Notes: generated by a model not told the origin, from the letters alone. 64,000 bases of DNA from Bacillus sp. NTK074B (GCF_017303375.1 NZ_JAFKOH010000005.1:236123-300122), one strand, 5' to 3'; counted from the first letter of the stretch, positions 27,357-36,635 are shown. Translations and numbers: made by a program.

Positions 27357-27397
27357 CAAAAAAAAAGAGGCAAATCGCTAATCCGAATCACCTCCCA
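27357..27397 (-). terminator. Terminator of the M20 peptidase gene
   Basis: On the minus strand GAGGTGATTCG pairs with CGATTTGCCTC (one mismatch, wobbles) and is followed by a run of at least eight T. Confidence 0.65.
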
Positions 27398-27413
27398 CTT
27401 TTATTCGGTTCCA

Positions 27414-29057
27414 TTATATTTTCAATAAATCCCTCGTCACGCGCTGAATGATCTCCGGGAGAACTGAGAACGTATATGGTTTATACACTCTCTCTGTCCA
27501 TTGATGACCATCTTTCCCGTATACTCCTATGTTGATGGAGGGGATATTCAGCTTTCTGATCATGTCGATGGGTACCGGATACAGCTGGTCGATCAAAGGC
27601 AGATTCTTCTTGAACACTTCGATATCCTCATCTTCTTCATGAAGAGAAAGGAAGCTGCCATCTGCAAGATAAGGAAAGAATCGCTTAATAACAAATTCTT
27701 CTCCGGTTTCATTTGATATTTCATTCAAGCATGTTCCCAGTACCTCTCTCACCTTTTTACCGTATTCATTTTCTTCATTGACGAAGTTATGGGGTAAAAA
27801 GGGAGGGGCGAAGAAAAGGATGACTCTTGGAGTCCGGTCGGGATCTAAGTGCTGAAGGGCTTCCACCATGGCATAAGCGATCGTGCGACGGTCTTCCCCG
27901 TTCATATCATGAAAGATTTTTTTCAAAACAGGGTCCGGATCGATTCCTCTTTCTTTCAACCAGAACAAATACTCCCTCAAGGTCAGGACTTCAACTTCCC
28001 ACGAAAATTCCCTTTCAGGAAAACCGTGATATTTCCGATACTGTTCAAATTTCTTTTGGCTCCGCTCTTCCATTTCACTTACTACTTTTAAAGCTACCTT
28101 CTTCATATCATAGAGCACTTCTCTCGCGGTTCTTTCATATACAAAGTAGTTGAAGTAAAGGGACGCACTGAGAGGCGTCTGAACATTATACGTATGCTTA
28201 TCATCTTTGAAATAAAGGCATGATGGAGGAAGGGTGAACTCTCCCGGGATGTCCTCCAAATAATCAAGATTTTGGTTGATTTCAAGATTGATTTTCGATG
28301 CGATCACGGTCGGATCTATTGATGTCAGCACATCACCAACATGCGCTTCCCTTCCATATATATAAAAACTGGGCAGAAGCTTACCCGCAGCTCCCGTGTA
28401 AATATATCGTTTGCAATCTCCGTCATAAATAGGCGAGATGAAATCCGTATTGATGGCAGCCAAGTAGTCGAAACCTTCTTCTTTCAATCGATAAAGGTCC
28501 CTTAAAGCCGCAATCATTCCGGCATGTTCACTCTCTTCGTCTCCATTGAACAGAAAGAGCAGATTGCCTTCCGGCGCTTTTTCACCAGTGTGAAACAATA
28601 GGTTGGCTAAGTGGACGGCGATCCCGCTTTGCATATCCAAAGCGCCTCTTCCAAACAGCCAATTTCCCGAGAGTGCATCTTCCTTCACTTTTTCCTCTCC
28701 TTCATAATCCATAAAGAACTTCTGAAGAAAGTCGGGATCATGGGCCATATCCTGAAGTGCACCATAATCATCAGTACCCACCGTATCGTAGTGAGCATGG
28801 AATAATACCGTTTTAGAAGAATTTCCTTTCACAAGGGCAAATACATTTTGCCTTCCGATTGAATCATTCGGGACCTCCTGGAGCCAGACTTGCTCAGGAT
28901 GTTCCTGGAAATAAGGAAATGAAGAAATTAACTCATATATAAACCGGGCTTTTTCACTTTCCCCTGTCGTTCCATTATAACTTCTGATAGCGACCAGGGA
29001 TCGTGTGATGAGTTCAATCTGTTCAGAAATAGGCTTGTTTTTCAGTTGAGCATACAT
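27414..29057 (-). CDS. M20-family metallopeptidase, RocB-like
   Basis: The 547-residue protein has the M20 metal-binding pattern: LFHAHYDTVG, FGRGALDMQSG (bridging Asp), GDEESEH (Glu pair), and a late His in GKDGHQWTERV. Overall it resembles B. subtilis RocB of arginine catabolism, but no other roc gene is nearby. Activity is probably amide hydrolysis of an amino-acid derivative or peptide. AAAGGGG precedes the ATG. It stands alone between cydDC and a purine permease. Confidence 0.8.
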   Translation of the reverse strand: MYAQLKNKPISEQIELITRSLVAIRSYNGTTGESEKARFIYELISSFPYFQEHPEQVWLQEVPNDSIGRQNVFALVKGNSSKTVLFHAHYDTVGTDDYGALQDMAHDPDFLQKFFMDYEGEEKVKEDALSGNWLFGRGALDMQSGIAVHLANLLFHTGEKAPEGNLLFLFNGDEESEHAGMIAALRDLYRLKEEGFDYLAAINTDFISPIYDGDCKRYIYTGAAGKLLPSFYIYGREAHVGDVLTSIDPTVIASKINLEINQNLDYLEDIPGEFTLPPSCLYFKDDKHTYNVQTPLSASLYFNYFVYERTAREVLYDMKKVALKVVSEMEERSQKKFEQYRKYHGFPEREFSWEVEVLTLREYLFWLKERGIDPDPVLKKIFHDMNGEDRRTIAYAMVEALQHLDPDRTPRVILFFAPPFLPHNFVNEENEYGKKVREVLGTCLNEISNETGEEFVIKRFFPYLADGSFLSLHEEDEDIEVFKKNLPLIDQLYPVPIDMIRKLNIPSINIGVYGKDGHQWTERVYKPYTFSVLPEIIQRVTRDLLKI

Positions 29058-29301
29058 GTTAGCACCGCCCCTTTCTTTGAGAAATATAAGCTATTGGGTA
29101 GTAAATCAATCAGTGCAAGGGCATTATAGAAACTGATTCCTCTATAATTGATAACATCTTATCGAAAATGAATGTGGTTTGGAAGGGGTTTCAAGATTTT
29201 TTCTTAAAATTTTTTCGGCCTTTTCTATTGAAATCCATTCTATTACCGAATATTATAGAAGTTGCGTGTTTTTAATGTTCGTTTTTATTGGAGGTTTTAC
29301 G

Positions 29302-30603
29302 ATGTTTAAATTAAAGGAACACGGCACGAACCCAAAAACGGAAATACTGGCAGGAATCACTACATTCCTGACGATGGTGTACATTGTGATTGTCAATCCC
29401 ATTATTTTATCCGATGCGGGCGTCCCGTTTGATCAAGTATTCTTAGCCACCATCATTTCTGCTGTTGCCGGAACGCTATGGATGGCACTGTTCGCCAATT
29501 ACCCAATCGCCATCGCGCCTGGTATGGGATTGAATGCTTATTTCACTTACTCGGTAGTTGGTGCACATGATGATATATCGTATATCGTTGCTTTCTCTGC
29601 GGTATTTGTGGCCGGTATCGTCTTCATTCTTCTTTCTTTAACACCTTTGCGAAAAAAATTGATTGAAGCCATTCCTCAAAATCTGAAGCACGGAATTACG
29701 GCAGGAATCGGTCTGTTCATTGCTTTCATCGGTCTGCGTCTAACAGGATTGATACAGGCGCATCCGACGAATTTAGTGCAACTGGGTGATCTGCATTCCC
29801 ATTCAGCACTACTTGCCCTGACCGGATTGGCAGTGACCCTGGTCCTCATGGTCCTGAATGTCCATGGTGCCCTGTTTATCGGAATGATCGTCACTGGAGT
29901 GATTGCATACTTCACAGGGGACCTCTCCTTTAAAGAAGGCTTTGTGGCTATCCCCCATCTACCTGAAGGACTGATCGTAGCAAATCCAGTTTCTGCCTTT
30001 GCTGATGTCTTTCAATATGGGTTATATGCAGTAGTCTTCTCTTTCTTACTTGTCACAATCTTTGACACAACGGGAACGATGGTGGGAGTCGCCCAGCAGG
30101 CCGGCCTCATGAAGGGGAATACACTTCCAAGAGCCCGCCAGGCACTTCTTGCAGATTCCATCGCAACTACAATTGGGGCGATGTTCGGTACAAGCCCGAC
30201 ATCCGCATACATTGAATCTTCAGCTGGTGTTTCTGCAGGGGGTAGAACGGGATTAACGACCTTGACGGTTTCGATTCTGTTTATCGTTTCAGCCTTCTTT
30301 GGACCACTCGTCAGTGCGGTTTCGGGAATCTCGGCCATTACGGCTCCAGCACTCATCATTGTCGGCAGTTTGATGATGGGAAGCATTGCCCAAATTAATT
30401 GGGACGAATTGGATGAAGCATTCCCTGCATTCCTGATCATCCTGAGTATGCCTTTAACATCCAGCATCGCGACAGGAATTGCTCTTGGATTCATTTCTTA
30501 TCCATTGCTTAAAGTAGTGAAGGGACAATGGAGACAAGTACATCCGCTTGTTTATATCTTTGCAGTCCTTTTCTTCTACCAGCTGGCATTCCTTCCTCAT
30601 TGA
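29302..30603 (+). CDS. NCS2-family purine permease (PbuG/PbuO-like)
   Basis: The 433-residue transporter has about 12-14 membrane helices and the AzgA-type NCS2 signatures MVYIVIVNPIILSDAG, GMGLNAYFTY and GTSPTSAYIESSAGV. Relatives in B. subtilis (PbuG, PbuO) take up hypoxanthine and guanine by proton symport. The ATG at 29302 was chosen because TTGGAGG precedes it; an in-frame ORF extends 41 codons upstream without coding features. The 240-bp leader lacks the purine riboswitch pattern often seen before such genes. Confidence 0.88.
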   Translation: MFKLKEHGTNPKTEILAGITTFLTMVYIVIVNPIILSDAGVPFDQVFLATIISAVAGTLWMALFANYPIAIAPGMGLNAYFTYSVVGAHDDISYIVAFSAVFVAGIVFILLSLTPLRKKLIEAIPQNLKHGITAGIGLFIAFIGLRLTGLIQAHPTNLVQLGDLHSHSALLALTGLAVTLVLMVLNVHGALFIGMIVTGVIAYFTGDLSFKEGFVAIPHLPEGLIVANPVSAFADVFQYGLYAVVFSFLLVTIFDTTGTMVGVAQQAGLMKGNTLPRARQALLADSIATTIGAMFGTSPTSAYIESSAGVSAGGRTGLTTLTVSILFIVSAFFGPLVSAVSGISAITAPALIIVGSLMMGSIAQINWDELDEAFPAFLIILSMPLTSSIATGIALGFISYPLLKVVKGQWRQVHPLVYIFAVLFFYQLAFLPH

Positions 30604-30620
30604 GTTGATACTGATACTTG

Positions 30621-30651
30621 AAAGACCGTTCACAGTGAACGGTCTTTTTTT
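30621..30651 (+). terminator. Terminator of the purine permease gene
   Basis: AAAGACCGTTCAC and GTGAACGGTCTTT are perfect arms around a single A, followed by TTTT. The T-run touches the stop codon of the facing gene. Confidence 0.88.
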
Positions 30652-31216
30652 ACACAGGCTGTGCCCATATTCTCGATACATCTCTAAGGTATTCATCTTC
30701 AAAGGTTAGGCAGAATATGTCCGGCATCTCAAGACCCTTCCAGAACTCAATATCATACGATTTATCAAAGTAATTCATGATCAGAACCATTATATTGCCA
30801 TGGGTGCCAATGACTACGTTTTTCCCATTATATTCTTCCACTATATTCATTATCCCTTGTACGCCCCTATTTTGAGCAGTAAGGTTTGACTCTCCCCCCT
30901 CCAATGAAAACTCTGGATCCGCCCATACCATTGATATGGCTTCCTCAAAGTTTTCAACAGGAAAATCGGTTAATGTACGTTCTCTCATCTCATCAACCAC
31001 CCTGATCTTTTGACCGATGTAAAGTGCTATCCCTTCAACCGTCTCCATCGCTCTCTTGTAAGGACTGGAACACACCACGTCGATTTCTTCCCCCATTAAT
31101 TGTTCCGTAACATAGGACGCATCCCGTTTTCCTCTTTCAGACAAGGGCCTCGTCAACTCTTCCGGCGTATAAATCGAGTGTGCATGCCGGACCAGATACA
31201 GTTTAGTCATGGCCAT
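30650..31216 (-). CDS. Histidine phosphatase superfamily protein
   Basis: The 188-residue protein belongs to the phosphoglycerate-mutase-like histidine phosphatases: LVRHAHS carries the catalytic His, SSPYKRAMET the second Arg, MRERTL the acidic residue and IGTHGNIM the second His. The substrate cannot be read from sequence. ATG 31216 is 9 bases after AAAGGAG, a better distance than the ATG two codons earlier. It follows the TPR gene in the same direction, beyond a hairpin. Confidence 0.85.
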   Translation of the reverse strand: MAMTKLYLVRHAHSIYTPEELTRPLSERGKRDASYVTEQLMGEEIDVVCSSPYKRAMETVEGIALYIGQKIRVVDEMRERTLTDFPVENFEEAISMVWADPEFSLEGGESNLTAQNRGVQGIMNIVEEYNGKNVVIGTHGNIMVLIMNYFDKSYDIEFWKGLEMPDIFCLTFEDEYLRDVSRIWAQPV

Positions 31217-31245
31217 ATTCATTCACTCCTTTATCTTTCTCCATG

Positions 31246-31272
31246 ATAAAAAGCTGTCCATGGGAACAGCTC
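31246..31272 (-). terminator. Hairpin after the TPR gene
   Basis: On the minus strand AGCTGT and ACAGCT pair around a short loop and run into TTTTTAT. It is placed to terminate the TPR gene, but the next gene starts within 60 bp, so read-through is likely. Confidence 0.6.
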
Positions 31273-31273
31273 C

Positions 31274-31759
31274 TTACTTCCACACCTTATCCAAACGCTC
31301 GGAATAAAATAGAATCGCCTTCTTATAAGGAGCGATACCGGAATCCTCTGACGTTTCACCAATGCATGTCAAGAGGAGTTCCATGGCCCGGCTGTGCTCA
31401 TTCAAATTGTACAGGACCATGGAATAAAACACCTTCAGAGCTTGATTATCGGGAAATCTTTCGACTCCTTCCCCCAATATCCTCTTGCTTTCCTCATAGT
31501 TTCCTAGTGTCCTATATGTACTTCCTAATCCAAGATATGCTCCTTGTAAATGACCATCATCAAGACCCAGCCTGAGCGCTTCTTCATAATAAGGTACAGC
31601 TTCTTCTTCAGAACTCATTGCGTCATGGCTCCACGCACATTGATAATGCAGATACCCAGATCCAGGTTCCTGTTTGATCAGTTCCTTCCATTTAACTATG
31701 GAAGCTTCGTGTTTACCAGTCTCTCTTAAGAGGATGGCTTCTTCTATTAATGTTTTCAT
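31274..31759 (-). CDS. Tetratricopeptide-repeat protein
   Basis: The 161-residue protein consists mainly of helix-turn-helix TPR-like units (for example SGYLHYQCAWSHDAM, AYLGLGSTYRTLGNYEESK and NQALKVFYSMVLYNLNEHSR). Such proteins bind partners. No enzymatic domain is visible. GGGAGAG precedes the ATG, and the gene begins 16 bases after the GNAT gene, forming an operon with it. Confidence 0.75.
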   Translation of the reverse strand: MKTLIEEAILLRETGKHEASIVKWKELIKQEPGSGYLHYQCAWSHDAMSSEEEAVPYYEEALRLGLDDGHLQGAYLGLGSTYRTLGNYEESKRILGEGVERFPDNQALKVFYSMVLYNLNEHSRAMELLLTCIGETSEDSGIAPYKKAILFYSERLDKVWK

Positions 31760-31775
31760 CTCATACTCTCCCAGT

Positions 31776-32312
31776 TTACTCGGGAATGAACTCCATCAAC
31801 CAGGCATCATGGTATTTCCCTTCATGAAGCTCATGCTCCCGTAAAATTCTTGCCTTACTGTATCCACATTTCTCATAACAGCGAATAGCTCTCGTGTTCC
31901 ACGTCATCGGATCCATCACCAGGCGGTGGACCCCCTCCTTCTGAAGCAAATACTCCACCACTGTACGTATAAGCTGAGTTCCGACTCCCTTGTTCCAATA
32001 CTCCGGTTCACCAATGAATTGATCTGTACCGTAAATCACTTCATCGAGATTTGTATATCCGTAGCGGATCATCGTCTCATGATCAAGCTGATAATACTGA
32101 AGATAACCGACTTCAATCCCTTCATACTCAACAAGACAGCTCACGACACCCCTTTCTGAAAAGAATTTCTCCTCCACCAACTGTACAGTGAAAGAACGGT
32201 CCCTGCCTTCATAAAATTCCAACACCTGCGGATTCGATAACCACCTCGAAAGCGTGTACTTATCCTTATCTTCCAACGGCCGTACATGAAAAGCCCCACT
32301 TATCACATTCAT
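31776..32312 (-). CDS. GNAT-family acetyltransferase
   Basis: The 178-residue protein resembles the AacA4/RimJ-type acetyltransferase group, with an N-terminal FHVRPLEDKDKYTLSRWL block, an acetyl-CoA loop at EYWNKGVGTQLIRTVV, and MDPMTWNTRAIRCYEKCGY. Relatives include aminoglycoside 6'-acetyltransferases and housekeeping enzymes; resistance cannot be claimed from sequence. The start at 32312 follows GGAGGTG. It is divergent from ldh. Confidence 0.78.
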   Translation of the reverse strand: MNVISGAFHVRPLEDKDKYTLSRWLSNPQVLEFYEGRDRSFTVQLVEEKFFSERGVVSCLVEYEGIEVGYLQYYQLDHETMIRYGYTNLDEVIYGTDQFIGEPEYWNKGVGTQLIRTVVEYLLQKEGVHRLVMDPMTWNTRAIRCYEKCGYSKARILREHELHEGKYHDAWLMEFIPE

Positions 32313-32380
32313 ACACACACCTCCATTCACACACCTATCCCCTATACATTCATCACCAACAAGAAAAAACCCTTCTTTTT

Positions 32381-32439
32381 GAGAGGGACGGACCTTGATT
32401 CCTAGGACCAGGTCCTAGGAATCAAGGTCCGTCCCTCTC
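32381..32439. repeat. 29-bp perfect palindrome containing two 13-mer copies
   Basis: Arms 32381-32409 and 32411-32439 are exact inverses with a one-base centre at 32410. The outer part is GAGAGGGACGGACCTTG and the inner part carries CCTAGG. Neither strand shows a U-tract, so it is not a normal terminator. It lies between divergent genes. Confidence 0.9.
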
Positions 32440-32451
32440 CATATGTCATAT

Positions 32452-32469
32452 TTGTGAATTATTTCACAT
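32452..32469. promoter_or_regulatory. Rex-type operator 1 before ldh
   Basis: TTGTGAATTATTTCACAT matches the Rex consensus except at the last base. Confidence 0.7.
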
Positions 32470-32529
32470 CAATGTGTGATAAGATCCATTTAGGAATAGA
32501 ATATTTATGAGGATCATGTTATGATCAAA

Positions 32530-32547
32530 TTGTGAAGTATTTCACAA
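32530..32547. promoter_or_regulatory. Rex-type operator 2 before ldh
   Basis: TTGTGAAGTATTTCACAA matches the Rex consensus TTGTGAA-N4-TTCACAA perfectly and lies 94 bp before the ldh start. Confidence 0.8.
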
Positions 32548-32637
32548 TATAAATGCTACTATAGCTTTAGGTTCATCTTTTATCCGGCAGGTGAATTCTT
32601 TCCGGATAAGACAAAATAATTAATGGATAGGTGATGA

Positions 32638-33591
<954 letters not shown>

Positions 33592-33634
33592 TCCACACCC
33601 TGCCTATATGAATCAGACACGCACGCCCATACCT

Positions 33635-33671
33635 CCTCCTCATAATATAAAGAGAATTCTTTATGAGGAGG
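33635..33671 (+). promoter_or_regulatory. Hairpin that masks the ribosome binding site of the Gly/Pro-rich gene
   Basis: CCTCCTCATAA pairs perfectly with TTATGAGGAGG, the sequence containing the ribosome binding site at 33665-33671. A shorter competing hairpin, ATAAAG with CTTTAT (33647-33664), overlaps the right arm. The layout could make translation depend on RNA folding. Confidence 0.45.
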
Positions 33672-33678
33672 TTCTTCT

Positions 33679-34098
33679 ATGTACGATCACAGACAATTAT
33701 TCCCCGGTTTTCCTGGTGGAGGACAGGGATCCGGTGGAGGTGGTTTCCCTGGCATCCCCGGCTTTCCTGGCGGAGGACAGGGTGTGCCAAGCTCACCACC
33801 CCCTTCTGGCGGACAAGGCGGACAAAACCAACCACCACCCGGCCCGCCACCGAACTTCCAACCGCAAAAGACTTCACTTCAAGGGACGCAGGGTGGACCG
33901 AGTACCTTCGCAGTCGATGCAGGTGCCATTAGAAGATGTTTATTCCGATACACGTATATATGGCTGAGAAGAGATTCCTTCTGGTTCTATCCCGTCTTTG
34001 TAGGACGCCGCTCCATTGCTGGATGGAGATGGATCGGATTTACCTGGGTTTACTTCGGCATCGATTTGGATAAAATTGAATCCTTTACGTGTGTGTAG
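33679..34098 (+). CDS. Gly/Pro-rich small protein with an aromatic C-terminal domain
   Basis: The 139-residue protein has a low-complexity N-terminal half of Gly, Pro and Gln (PGFPGGGQG-like units repeated, about residues 9-60), then a compact domain rich in Trp, Tyr and Phe (about 80-139, with WFYPVFVGRRSIAGWRW). It has no signal peptide or true GXY collagen repeat. Similar short proteins occur in Bacillus, with no known function that I can name; a surface or spore role is only a guess. GAGGAGG precedes the ATG. Confidence 0.75.
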   Translation: MYDHRQLFPGFPGGGQGSGGGGFPGIPGFPGGGQGVPSSPPPSGGQGGQNQPPPGPPPNFQPQKTSLQGTQGGPSTFAVDAGAIRRCLFRYTYIWLRRDSFWFYPVFVGRRSIAGWRWIGFTWVYFGIDLDKIESFTCV

Positions 34099-34106
34099 GT
34101 TCCGAG

Positions 34107-34760
34107 ATGCATTCCTGCCCATACTATAGAACCTATCCATCGAATGGCATCATAACCGTAAGCGGGGAACATACACTATATGTGGATCCTGACCAAGCCG
34201 TCGTATCAATAGGTATTGTAACCAATGATAAAGCGCTTGAGGTTGCGCAAAATGAGAATCAGCAACTATCCAGCCATGTCGTTCAATCCCTATTAAACAA
34301 CGGTGTACTGCAACAGGATATCCAGACCTCCAGCTATCAAGTATTTCCACAATACCAATTTGAGGATGGGAAACAGACGTTCACCGGTTATGAGGTCCGA
34401 CAGGTATTCAAGGTCACTGTTAAATCGATCGAAAAAGTCGGGACGGTCATTGATGATGCTATCAAGAGCGGAGCCAATCGTGTAGAGAACATTCAATTCG
34501 TCCAGTCGAATCCCTTAGAATCCTACCAGCAGGCTCTCGCTTTAGCCTATCAAGAGGCATATCAAAAGGCACTCACATTATCAGGCCAATCAAATCAGCA
34601 GCTTTATCCACAACCAAAATCCATTACGGAACAATCCCGTCCCGCTACCGTACCCTTTATGAACGCCGCCTACCTAAAAGCAGCCGACGAAAGTACAGCC
34701 ATCCAACCCGGCCAGATAGCCGTCACAGCCATCATCACGGTAGAATACAGAACCCATTAA
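34107..34760 (+). CDS. SIMPL-domain protein (DUF541)
   Basis: The 217-residue protein carries a SIMPL/DUF541 domain: ITVSGEHTLYVDPDQAVVSIGI at the start, a middle TGYEVRQVFKVTVKSIEKVG strand, and a closing QIAVTAIITVEY. No clear signal peptide is seen. Its cellular role is not established. ATG 34107 lies 7 bases after a weak GTAGG; an in-frame GTG at 34089 overlaps the previous stop. It is closely linked to the Gly/Pro-rich gene, so they are probably one transcript. Confidence 0.75.
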   Translation: MHSCPYYRTYPSNGIITVSGEHTLYVDPDQAVVSIGIVTNDKALEVAQNENQQLSSHVVQSLLNNGVLQQDIQTSSYQVFPQYQFEDGKQTFTGYEVRQVFKVTVKSIEKVGTVIDDAIKSGANRVENIQFVQSNPLESYQQALALAYQEAYQKALTLSGQSNQQLYPQPKSITEQSRPATVPFMNAAYLKAADESTAIQPGQIAVTAIITVEYRTH

Positions 34761-34801
34761 AAAAACTGCCAAAGTAGAATTGCTACTGAGGCAGTTTTTT
34801 T
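34759..34801. terminator. Terminator of the SIMPL gene
   Basis: AAAAAACTGCC and GGCAGTTTTTT pair, with an inner AGTAG/CTACT stem, giving a long bidirectional hairpin. An exact 13-mer copy follows at 34802-34814. Confidence 0.88.
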
Positions 34802-35184
34802 GAGGGACGGACCTCTAGAATAAGTGTGGAGGACTCTCAAAGACTTCTAAAAGAATATTTTTTCTCATTACGTTTCATTAGCGCGCCAATTCATGGACTT
34901 TTAAGGGAGTACGGACCTTTATAGCACTTATGATTCTTGGAGAATGCCATTTTCATGATATTCATCTTGTATAGTCCTATCATTCATTCTTAAAGAAAGA
35001 TATGTTCAGAACGATTTGCGTCATTTTGGCTGATGATTGCGTCATTTTTTTTATAATTGCGTCCTTATAATATTTATTGCGTCATTTCTTGTGTTAATTG
35101 CGTCATTTTCCTAGTCAACGCCTCTTTTTTCACTAAATACCACTTCACTCCCAACCTAATATCCTCCGTCCTATCGCACTCTCT
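34802..35184. other. Gene-free region with a 13-mer copy and spaced repeats
   Basis: This 383-bp stretch holds an exact 13-mer (34802-34814), a degenerate one near 34905, and five copies of a TTGCGTCATTTT-type motif (35015-35109). I see no coding features. Confidence 0.7.
35015..35109. repeat. Five ATTGCGTCATTTT motifs spaced 20-21 bp
   Basis: Copies begin at 35015, 35036, 35056, 35076 and 35097. The third is changed to ATTGCGTCCTTAT; the linkers between copies differ. Spacing of about two helical turns is regular. Confidence 0.85.
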
Positions 35185-35706
35185 TCAATCCCCCACCACA
35201 TAACCTGCCACTTTTTCTGCAGAAGCTGCGACTTCTTCATCACTCAACACCCTGACGCCATGCTCCACAAAAGCAGGCAAGAATCTCATCCCCGTCAGAT
35301 TAGACGTTGCCTGTAATGGTTTCAGAAGTTCACTCATGGAATAATGATTATAGCCACCTGATTGGTAAGCACCAGAAGGACCTCCAGTTGATGTCACCAC
35401 CAGAAATTCCTTCCCGTGCAGCTTAGTCCCGGCAGAACCGTATGCCCAACCGAATTCAAGCACTTTATCCTGCCACTCTTTTAAAATCGCCGGTGTGCTG
35501 TACCAGAAAAAAGGAAATTGGAATACGATGCGGTCATGATCCAACAATAGAGTTTGTTCTCTCTCTACATCGATTTTCATGTCCGGATATTTTTTATATA
35601 AATGACGGACTGTCACGTTTTCTTCCTTTTCAAGCCGATCTGCCCAAGCTCTATTCATTCTGGATTGTTCAATGTTTGGGTGTCCAACCAACACTAATAT
35701 TTTCAT
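35185..35706 (-). CDS. NAD(P)H oxidoreductase, YwrO-like flavodoxin-fold
   Basis: The 173-residue protein belongs to the NQO1/KefF/YwrO group, which reduces quinones and nitro compounds with NAD(P)H and FMN or FAD. It has KILVLVGHPNIEQSRMN, the FQFPFFWYSTPAILKEWQD segment, and the GGYNHYSMSELLKPLQAT block typical of YwrO. AAGGAG precedes the ATG. It stands alone; its activity on a particular quinone is not shown by sequence. Confidence 0.85.
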   Translation of the reverse strand: MKILVLVGHPNIEQSRMNRAWADRLEKEENVTVRHLYKKYPDMKIDVEREQTLLLDHDRIVFQFPFFWYSTPAILKEWQDKVLEFGWAYGSAGTKLHGKEFLVVTSTGGPSGAYQSGGYNHYSMSELLKPLQATSNLTGMRFLPAFVEHGVRVLSDEEVAASAEKVAGYVVGD

Positions 35707-35828
35707 TTTGTCTCACTCCTTATTTGTATATGCAAATAATAACACATGTTCATTTGCATATACAAATATCAAGTTAAAAATTTTTTGTTTTTTTACCAAT
35801 ATGAAATTAAATGCTCCTCAGTACGGCC

Positions 35829-36635
35829 TTATTCCCCCAACGATTTCGATTTTCGTCCACATGCTTCCATGGCCGATAATACAGCTCCTTTGAATCGATT
35901 TTTCTCAAGTTCAGCCACTGCTTCAATGGTTGCTCCACCAGGTGAACATACGGCATCCTTCAGTTCTCCGGGATGTGTACCGGTTTCAAGGACCATCTTC
36001 GCAGCACCCAGCACGGCCTGTGATGCCAGCTGATACGCAAGACTCCTTGGAATTCCCTGTAGGACGGCCCCATCGGCAAGTGCCTCGATGAACATAAATA
36101 CGTATGCTGGGGATGACCCACTTACGGCAGGGATCGCATCCATCAAACTTTCGTCCACTTTTTCTGCTTTACCGAAGCTCTCAAGAATCGCTTGCACAGC
36201 TTCAAGATCATTATCGGTCACATTCCCATTCACACAGAATGCCGTCATTCCTTCCCCTACTAGAGACGGGGTATTCGGCATCGTCCGTATGATTTTGGCA
36301 GAAGGGGAAATCTGCTCTTCCATCCAATTGATCGTGATTCCGGCTGCAATCGTAATGATGATGGCATTTTTTTTCAGGGAGTCGCTGATTTCTTCGATCA
36401 GCACCCTGTATTGATCGGGTTTCACTGCCAGGAATAAGATATCTGAAAAGGCCGCTACACTCTGATTATCTTTCGTCGTCTTCACGCCGAATTGTGCTGC
36501 CACTTTCTTAATGGTATCTTGTGTCCGGGCGCTTGCAAGAACCGATCGTTCATCTACGAGACCTGATTGCAGTATGCCTCCCATGATGGCCTGTGCCATA
36601 TTTCCGCAACCAATAAATCCTATGGTTTTATCCAT
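35829..36635 (-). CDS. proC: Pyrroline-5-carboxylate reductase
   Basis: The 268-residue NAD(P)H enzyme performs the last step of proline synthesis. It has the Rossmann start GFIGCGNMAQAIMGG, the middle LAVKPDQYRVLI, and the C-terminal signatures AVSGSSPAYVFMFIEALADGAV and GELKDAVCSPGGATIEA, with the family PGGTT-type loop as PGGAT. ATG 36635 follows AGAGGTGA; an in-frame GTG three codons earlier is too close to that site. No other proline gene is linked. In Bacillus it is one of several paralogues, so whether this is ProI, ProH or ProG type is open. Confidence 0.88.
   Translation of the reverse strand: MDKTIGFIGCGNMAQAIMGGILQSGLVDERSVLASARTQDTIKKVAAQFGVKTTKDNQSVAAFSDILFLAVKPDQYRVLIEEISDSLKKNAIIITIAAGITINWMEEQISPSAKIIRTMPNTPSLVGEGMTAFCVNGNVTDNDLEAVQAILESFGKAEKVDESLMDAIPAVSGSSPAYVFMFIEALADGAVLQGIPRSLAYQLASQAVLGAAKMVLETGTHPGELKDAVCSPGGATIEAVAELEKNRFKGAVLSAMEACGRKSKSLGE

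Noticed and set aside
29058..29301. Purine riboswitch before the NCS2 permease
   Set aside because: The leader lacks the conserved TATA / GGGCAA-type core blocks and a matching terminator.
31776..32312. Aminoglycoside resistance gene
   Set aside because: The GNAT protein resembles the AacA4 group, but so do many housekeeping enzymes; nothing in context supports resistance.
33608..33967. Alternative ORFs over the Gly/Pro-rich gene
   Set aside because: Several frames stay open because of the GC-rich low-complexity sequence; only the 33679 frame has GAGGAGG and a structured C-terminal domain.
35015..35109. Possible CRISPR array
   Set aside because: Repeats are only about 13 bp, linkers only 7-8 bp, and no cas gene is present.
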